Assembly (NCBI GenBank): GCA_005883675.1
Contig: VBCM01000139.1
Location: 1-44,152 of the forward strand
DNA: 44,152 nucleotides
Origin: Betaproteobacteria bacterium
Lineage (GTDB): Bacteria; Pseudomonadota; Gammaproteobacteria; Burkholderiales; SG8-39
Direction of reading: 5' to 3'
Below the pieces are notes generated by a model. The model was given only the letters and a program-made list of their open reading frames with translations. It did no database searches and was not told the DNA's origin. The translations under genes and the position numbers were made by a program. This document shows positions 40,186-44,152 of the stretch, piece after piece. Numbering within the stretch: the stretch's first letter is position 1; each line of letters starts with the position of its first letter.

Positions 40186-41892
40186 TCACCTCCCCGGGAT
40201 GATCGGCAGCAGCACGTACGGCATTCTGCCTGCAGCGAAATGCAGCGTGTTGCGACCGCCAAAGATACTGGCCGGCCGGTCGCGCGTGTCGGCATGCGTG
40301 AACGGGCCGATGCCCTTCATCGGATAAGGCGCATTCGCGATGCCGGCGTCGGTGCCGTCGTACTCGTAGTCCTTGCCGCGCACCGTGAGCGCCAGGCGAT
40401 AGCCCGGCGGCACGACGATGCACGTCGGCCAGATCTCGATGTCGAGCTCCACGGCAGTGCCCGGCGTCAGCGGCTGTTCCTCATCGTGCGTATGCCATGG
40501 CCGGTTCGGCCGCGAGCGCTCGGCATCCAGCTTGCGCTGCGAGGCGCGCAGCCAGCCGAGGCCGACCGGTGTGCGCGGATCGTTCGAGCCGATGAAAGTG
40601 ACTTCCTTGCCGGCGGGGTCGAACACGCGCAGCACGAGAAAGACATCGGCGTCCGTCGTCTCCGACGACAGCCAGAGCTTCGCCGCCACCGGGCCGGTGA
40701 TCTCCAGTTCCTCGCGCAGCGGCGGCGTCGAGAACGTCAGGCCATCGCCCATGGCGTGGTAGCTTCGCGCGCCGCATTCTGGATGCGGTCCGGAGTCGAG
40801 CCGGCCGTCGGGATGCAGGTACCTCTTCGTCCATTGCGTGCGCGCGAGCGGCCATTCGTTCTCGGCGCGCAGCGTGAAACGCTCGCCGGGACGACGGATG
40901 TTGAGCGAGACGCGCGGCTGCTGGTCCCAGCCGGTCTCCGCGCCCTTCAAAAAGCGGCCGAAGAAGCGCTTCTGCAGTCCCATGCCGTAGTTGCTGTAGA
41001 AATGCGTGAAGTGCGTGTCGCCGTGCACCTCGAGCCACTTCTCCTTCGAGCCGGCGGCGAGGAAGCCTTCGTAATTGCCGCGCGGATGCAGGCCCTGCCC
41101 GCCCCAGTTGGCGGCGGAGAGCAGCGGCGCCTGGATGCGGGCGAAGTCGACCATCCGCTCGCGGTAGTAGTCGTCAACCAGCCTGCGCCGCAAGGCTTCT
41201 CCAGCCGGATCGGTGGTGTTCTTCGCCAGCGCCTCGGGCGCGAGCGTCTCGGGTCCCGCGACCGGCTCGCCGGTGACGACGCTGCGTGCGCCGCGCTCGC
41301 CGACGCCGTGCTGCATGCGCAGGATCTGGCGCTCGTACCAGCTGTCGATGAAGCCGCTCAAGATGCCGCCGTGGCGCGCGAGCTCGCGGTAGTAGTCGGA
41401 GAAGCCTTCCCAGATGCACAGCGCGGCGAGATGCGGCGGGCGCAGCGCCGCGACCTGCCACTGATTGGTGGCGAAGTACGAGATGCCGTTGAGGCCGACC
41501 TTGCCATTGCTCCATCGCTGCGCCGCTGCCCACTCGATGCAGTGATAGAGATCGCGCGCCTCGCGCGGCGACCAGATGTCGATGACCCCGGGCGAGCGCC
41601 CGGCGCCGCGCGAGTCAACGCGCACGCAGGCGTAGCCGTCGGGCACCCACTTCTCCGGATCGACCAGCTCCCAGCACTGGTAGTTGTTGCTGGAGCCCTC
41701 GAGCACCTCGGGCGCGGCCTTGACGAGGCGCGCCCAGTTGGATTTGTAGCCCTCCTGGAAGGAGAGGCCCTTCGCGTACGGACCGTAACTGAGGATGACC
41801 GGATGCCGGCCTTCATCCGATGGACGAAAGACGTCGGCACGCAGCACGAGGCCATCGTCCATCGAGATGGACGCGTCCCAATCGATTCTCAT
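40186..41892 (-). CDS. CocE/NonD family serine hydrolase (X-Pro dipeptidyl-peptidase-like)
   Basis: The 568-residue protein starts MRIDWDASISMDDGLVLRAD. It has an alpha/beta-hydrolase N-terminal domain with the nucleophile elbow GLNGISYFA (GxSY), CVRVDSRGAGRSPG and a late HGDTHFTHF that may hold the catalytic His. A C-terminal jelly-roll domain follows (EITGPVAAKLWLSSETTDAD, VPPGYRLALTVRG). These are the marks of CocE esterases and related acylamino hydrolases. No signal peptide is seen. It is divergent from the cytochrome b561 gene with a 50-bp gap and leads the two Bug genes. Confidence 0.9.
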   Translation of the reverse strand: MRIDWDASISMDDGLVLRADVFRPSDEGRHPVILSYGPYAKGLSFQEGYKSNWARLVKAAPEVLEGSSNNYQCWELVDPEKWVPDGYACVRVDSRGAGRSPGVIDIWSPREARDLYHCIEWAAAQRWSNGKVGLNGISYFATNQWQVAALRPPHLAALCIWEGFSDYYRELARHGGILSGFIDSWYERQILRMQHGVGERGARSVVTGEPVAGPETLAPEALAKNTTDPAGEALRRRLVDDYYRERMVDFARIQAPLLSAANWGGQGLHPRGNYEGFLAAGSKEKWLEVHGDTHFTHFYSNYGMGLQKRFFGRFLKGAETGWDQQPRVSLNIRRPGERFTLRAENEWPLARTQWTKRYLHPDGRLDSGPHPECGARSYHAMGDGLTFSTPPLREELEITGPVAAKLWLSSETTDADVFLVLRVFDPAGKEVTFIGSNDPRTPVGLGWLRASQRKLDAERSRPNRPWHTHDEEQPLTPGTAVELDIEIWPTCIVVPPGYRLALTVRGKDYEYDGTDAGIANAPYPMKGIGPFTHADTRDRPASIFGGRNTLHFAAGRMPYVLLPIIPGR

Positions 41893-41942
41893 ATTGTTTT
41901 CAGAGTAGCATCGCTGCGTCGGCTTCAGGCGCAGGGAGGCAA

Positions 41943-42470
41943 ATGGAGCGATACACCCGCACGGCGATGGTGCTGCATTGGCTGATCGCGCTTGCCATCG
42001 TCGCGCAGATCGGGTTCGGCTGGTATCTGCAGCAGATCCCGCGGCGCACGCCCGATCGCACCATCTACGTGAATTATCACAAGTCGACCGGAATGCTCAT
42101 CGGCCTCCTGATCCTGGCGCGCATCGCCTGGCGGCTGAAGCACAAGCCGCCGCCACTGCCCGCCTCGATGCCCGCATGGGAGCGGCGCGCCGCGCGCGCG
42201 AATCACGTGCTGCTCTACGCCTGCATGATCACCATGCCGGTGGCCGGCTATACCGCCTCGAACTTCAGCAAGTTCGGCGTCAATTTCTTCAACGTCGTAC
42301 TGCTGCCGCCCTGGGGCGTCGATGACCGCAGCGTGTATGCGTTCTTCAACGGCCTGCACGTCGCCACGTCCTACGTTTTCGTCGCCCTGATCGCGCTGCA
42401 TCTCTTCGCCGCGACGAAGCACGCGGTCTTCCCGCGCCATGGAATATTGCGGCGCATGTTTCCGCTATGA
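41943..42470 (+). CDS. Cytochrome b561 family membrane protein
   Basis: ATG 41943 with GGGAGG upstream gives 175 residues, starting MERYTRTAMVLHWLIALAIV. There are four membrane helices with haem-ligand histidines in VLHWLIA, NYHKSTG, ARANHVLLY and NGLHVATSY/ALHLFAATKH, the pattern of bacterial di-haem b561 (CybB-like) proteins. It would pass electrons between periplasmic donors and the quinone pool. Its stop overlaps the next ATG (ATGA), tying it to the PQQ-type cluster. Confidence 0.9.
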   Translation: MERYTRTAMVLHWLIALAIVAQIGFGWYLQQIPRRTPDRTIYVNYHKSTGMLIGLLILARIAWRLKHKPPPLPASMPAWERRAARANHVLLYACMITMPVAGYTASNFSKFGVNFFNVVLLPPWGVDDRSVYAFFNGLHVATSYVFVALIALHLFAATKHAVFPRHGILRRMFPL

Positions 42471-43396
42471 CCAAGCTCGCGCTCGCGTTGTTGTTTCCAT
42501 GCTGCGCGCTGGCGGCGCCGTTCGCTTATGTCTCGAACGAGGGTTCGGGAAGCCTCAGCGTCATCGACACGGCAACCGATACCGTGGTGGACACGCTGCA
42601 AACCGGCGGCAAGCCCCGCGGCGCCGCCGTGGGCGGGGATGGCCATTGGCTTTACGTAAGCGACCAACCGAACAATCGTCTGATCCTGGTCGATCTCAGG
42701 GAACGCAAGACCGCCGGCGCGATCGCGCTCGGCGTCTCGCCCGAAGGCGTCGGCCGCTCGGCCGACGGGCGCTGGATCGCGGCGGCGAGCGAGCAGTCGA
42801 ATAGCGTCAGCTTCATCGACACGCGGCTGCAGCGCGAAGCGTTCACGGTGAAAGTGAAAGGCGAAAACCCGGAGCATGCGATCTTCAGTCCGGACGGCCG
42901 CACGGTGTATGTCAGCGCCGAGGACGGCGACACGCTGGAAGTGATCGACTTCGAGCGCCGCGCACAGATCGCGCAGATCAAAGTCGGCGCTCGTCCGCGC
43001 GGCATCGGCTTCCTGCCCGACGGCAGCCGTGCCTATGTCGCCGCGGAAAACGCCGACACGCTTTTCGTCATCGACGCAAAGGCGCACGCCGTGCTCGCCA
43101 GGATTGCGGCGGGCAAGCGCTCGAACGGCATCGCGATCCATCCGGATGGCACGCGCGTCTACGTTTCCAACGGCGGCGAAGCGTCGGTTTCCGTCCTAGA
43201 CACTTCAAGCAACTCGGTCATCGCGACGATTCCCGTGGGTCAGCGGCCGTGGAACATGGCGCTCACGCCCGATGGCGGCAAGCTCTATGTCGCCAACGGT
43301 CGCTCGAATTCGGTGTCGGTGATCGATACCCGCAACAACACGAAGCTGCGCGACATCGAGGTCGGCAAGCTGCCTTGGGGCGTCGTGGTTCAGTGA
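42467..43396 (+). CDS. Periplasmic YVTN-type beta-propeller protein, probably linked to PQQ-dependent oxidation
   Basis: The 309-residue product has a signal peptide MTKLALALLFPCCALAAP. About seven repeats of roughly 42 residues follow, with the consensus VYVSN-x-x-S-V-S-V-IDT and PRGIxxxPDG (for example SGSLSVIDTATDTVVDTLQT). This is a YVTN beta-propeller, similar to those often found next to PQQ-dependent alcohol dehydrogenases. Its precise role is unknown. It is coupled to cytochrome b561 upstream and its end overlaps the converging cytochrome c gene by 7 bp. Confidence 0.87.
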   Translation: MTKLALALLFPCCALAAPFAYVSNEGSGSLSVIDTATDTVVDTLQTGGKPRGAAVGGDGHWLYVSDQPNNRLILVDLRERKTAGAIALGVSPEGVGRSADGRWIAAASEQSNSVSFIDTRLQREAFTVKVKGENPEHAIFSPDGRTVYVSAEDGDTLEVIDFERRAQIAQIKVGARPRGIGFLPDGSRAYVAAENADTLFVIDAKAHAVLARIAAGKRSNGIAIHPDGTRVYVSNGGEASVSVLDTSSNSVIATIPVGQRPWNMALTPDGGKLYVANGRSNSVSVIDTRNNTKLRDIEVGKLPWGVVVQ

Positions 43397-43704
43397 CCGT
43401 ACAGGCTCTCGGCCGAAACGACGTAGGCCCAGAGCGCTTCGATGTCCTCCGGCTTGAGCATCCCGCCCCAAGGCGGCATCTGGTTCTTGCCGCGCGAGAC
43501 CGAGGTAATGAAGCGCTCGCGCTCGTTGTGCGGGAACTTGCGCAGGTCGGCCGCGCCCTGGGGATCTTGCATGCGCGCGCCATGGCACGGCGAGCAATTG
43601 CGCTCGTAGATCGCCGCGCCGCGCTGGATCTGCTCGGGCGCAGGCGACTGCGCGGCGGCAGATCCGCAAAACAGGACTAGTCCGGCAACAGCGCGAAGGT
43701 CCAT
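43390..43704 (-). CDS. Small periplasmic c-type cytochrome next to a PQQ dehydrogenase
   Basis: ATG 43704 gives a 104-residue protein with a signal peptide MDLRAVAGLVLFCGSAAAQ and a haem site CSPCH in YERNCSPCHGARMQDP. A likely Met ligand lies in KNQMPPWGGML, and the terminal helix is EDIEALWAYV. It would accept electrons from the dehydrogenase encoded immediately upstream, whose 3' end it overlaps by 28 bp in a different frame. Confidence 0.88.
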   Translation of the reverse strand: MDLRAVAGLVLFCGSAAAQSPAPEQIQRGAAIYERNCSPCHGARMQDPQGAADLRKFPHNERERFITSVSRGKNQMPPWGGMLKPEDIEALWAYVVSAESLYGH

Positions 43705-44152
43705 ACCGAGCCGCCCTGCGGCACGATGTCCTTCAGCCGCTCGCGGTTGGTGTTCCAGTAAAGCCCGCCGATCCCCGAGAGCACGGTCACGTACTGCCTG
43801 CCTTTGTAGGTGTAGGTGACCGGCATGGCGTTGACGCCCGAGCCGGTCTGGAACTGCCAGAGCTGCTTGCCGGTGGCGGCGTCGAGCGCGATGAATTCGC
43901 CCGTCTCCTTGCCGGTAAACAGCAGCTCGCCGCTCGCCAGCATCGCCGACCAGATCTGGAAATCCATCAGCGGCACGCGCCACTTTTTCTCCGCGGTGAG
44001 CGGATCGATCGCCTCGATATGGCCGACCGGCTGGTCGGCGGCGCGCGGCAGCGGCAGGTTCTCGATGAACTGGTAGCGCTGTCCGCGCTCGTAGGGCTTG
44101 GTTTCGAGATGCTTGTACATGCGGCCTTCGTGCAGCGTGTTGGCGTAGAGCA
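43677..44152 (-). CDS. PQQ-dependent dehydrogenase, C-terminal part (5' end outside window)
   Basis: The frame is open to the right edge (LYANTLHEGRMYKHLETKPY at the cut) and ends at 43677, so about 158 C-terminal residues are seen. It shows the last propeller blades of a quinoprotein alcohol dehydrogenase: GHIEAIDPLTAEKKWRVPL, MLASGELLFTGKETGEFIAL, DAATGKQLWQFQTGSGVNAM and YVTVLSGIGG. Such enzymes oxidise alcohols or aldehydes in the periplasm and reduce a cytochrome c, which is the next gene. Alcohol type and metal (Ca or lanthanide) cannot be told because the active site is outside the window. Confidence 0.88.
   Translation of the reverse strand, partial: LYANTLHEGRMYKHLETKPYERGQRYQFIENLPLPRAADQPVGHIEAIDPLTAEKKWRVPLMDFQIWSAMLASGELLFTGKETGEFIALDAATGKQLWQFQTGSGVNAMPVTYTYKGRQYVTVLSGIGGLYWNTNRERLKDIVPQGGSVWTFALLPD

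Noticed and set aside
1-44152. CRISPR arrays, insertion sequences or prophage genes.
   Set aside because: No spaced direct-repeat array, transposase, integrase or phage structural gene was seen; the only dispersed repeats are the three REP-like loci.

Overview
The window reads as a stretch of a high-GC betaproteobacterial (Burkholderiales-like) chromosome. The evidence is three orphan Bug/TctC-type substrate-binding proteins, two complete-set LivKHMGF-type (HAAT) ABC importers, aromatic/acyl-CoA catabolism genes, dense gene packing with ATGA and TAATG overlaps, and GGGG(A/T)CAG-type REP elements. No rRNA, tRNA, CRISPR array, integrase or transposase gene was seen. The species call is an inference.

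Layout. 1-5326: two minus-strand operons (amidohydrolase, EamA exporter, YjdF-like membrane protein; then feruloyl-CoA-synthase-like ligase with a threonine-dehydratase-like enzyme), separated by a small secreted protein. 5414-10293: STAS-like protein, then a HAAT importer (SBP, LivH, LivM, LivG, LivF) whose LivM is frameshifted by an apparent internal deletion. 10325-13291: M20 peptidase, small lipoprotein, small membrane protein and Gfo/Idh/MocA oxidoreductase, each overlapping the next. 13304-19172: lipocalin-like protein, Bug protein, polysaccharide deacetylase, GGT-like hydrolase, small proteins, DUF4142 protein, Tat-type amidohydrolase. 19176-22597: hybrid histidine kinase divergent from an HD-GYP protein, both with substitutions at key residues. 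22686-24970: Tat-targeted thiamine-diphosphate enzyme followed at once by a small cytochrome c. 24971-26252: gene-poor, less GC-rich segment with one coiled-coil gene and a strong minus-strand terminator.

26253-34740 looks like one regulated locus. On the minus strand lie a PanB-like aldolase, a GntR/FCD regulator, a membrane fatty-acid hydroxylase and two PhyH-type dioxygenases. On the plus strand lies a complete second HAAT importer. Two copies of a TGATAT-N9-AT(A/G)TT element sit at the two regulatory gaps. 34748-38134 holds a small lipoprotein, a membrane protein, a SoxCD-like sulfite dehydrogenase pair and another membrane protein. 38142-41892 is a CocE-type hydrolase with two Bug proteins and a probable gene remnant. 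41943-44152 is a periplasmic redox cluster: cytochrome b561, YVTN beta-propeller, cytochrome c and the start of a PQQ-dependent dehydrogenase that runs off the window.

The most unusual feature is a series of short internal deletions, each apparently about 20-30 codons by comparison with remembered family architecture. They affect at least five otherwise intact genes (LivM, Gfo/Idh/MocA, GGT-like, fatty-acid hydroxylase, PanB-like). Three are out of frame and two in frame. This is either real decay or an assembly artefact and should be settled before any functional reading. The best candidate for an undescribed system is the exported TPP enzyme plus cytochrome c pair; the divergent PanB/PhyH/hydroxylase/HAAT locus comes second.
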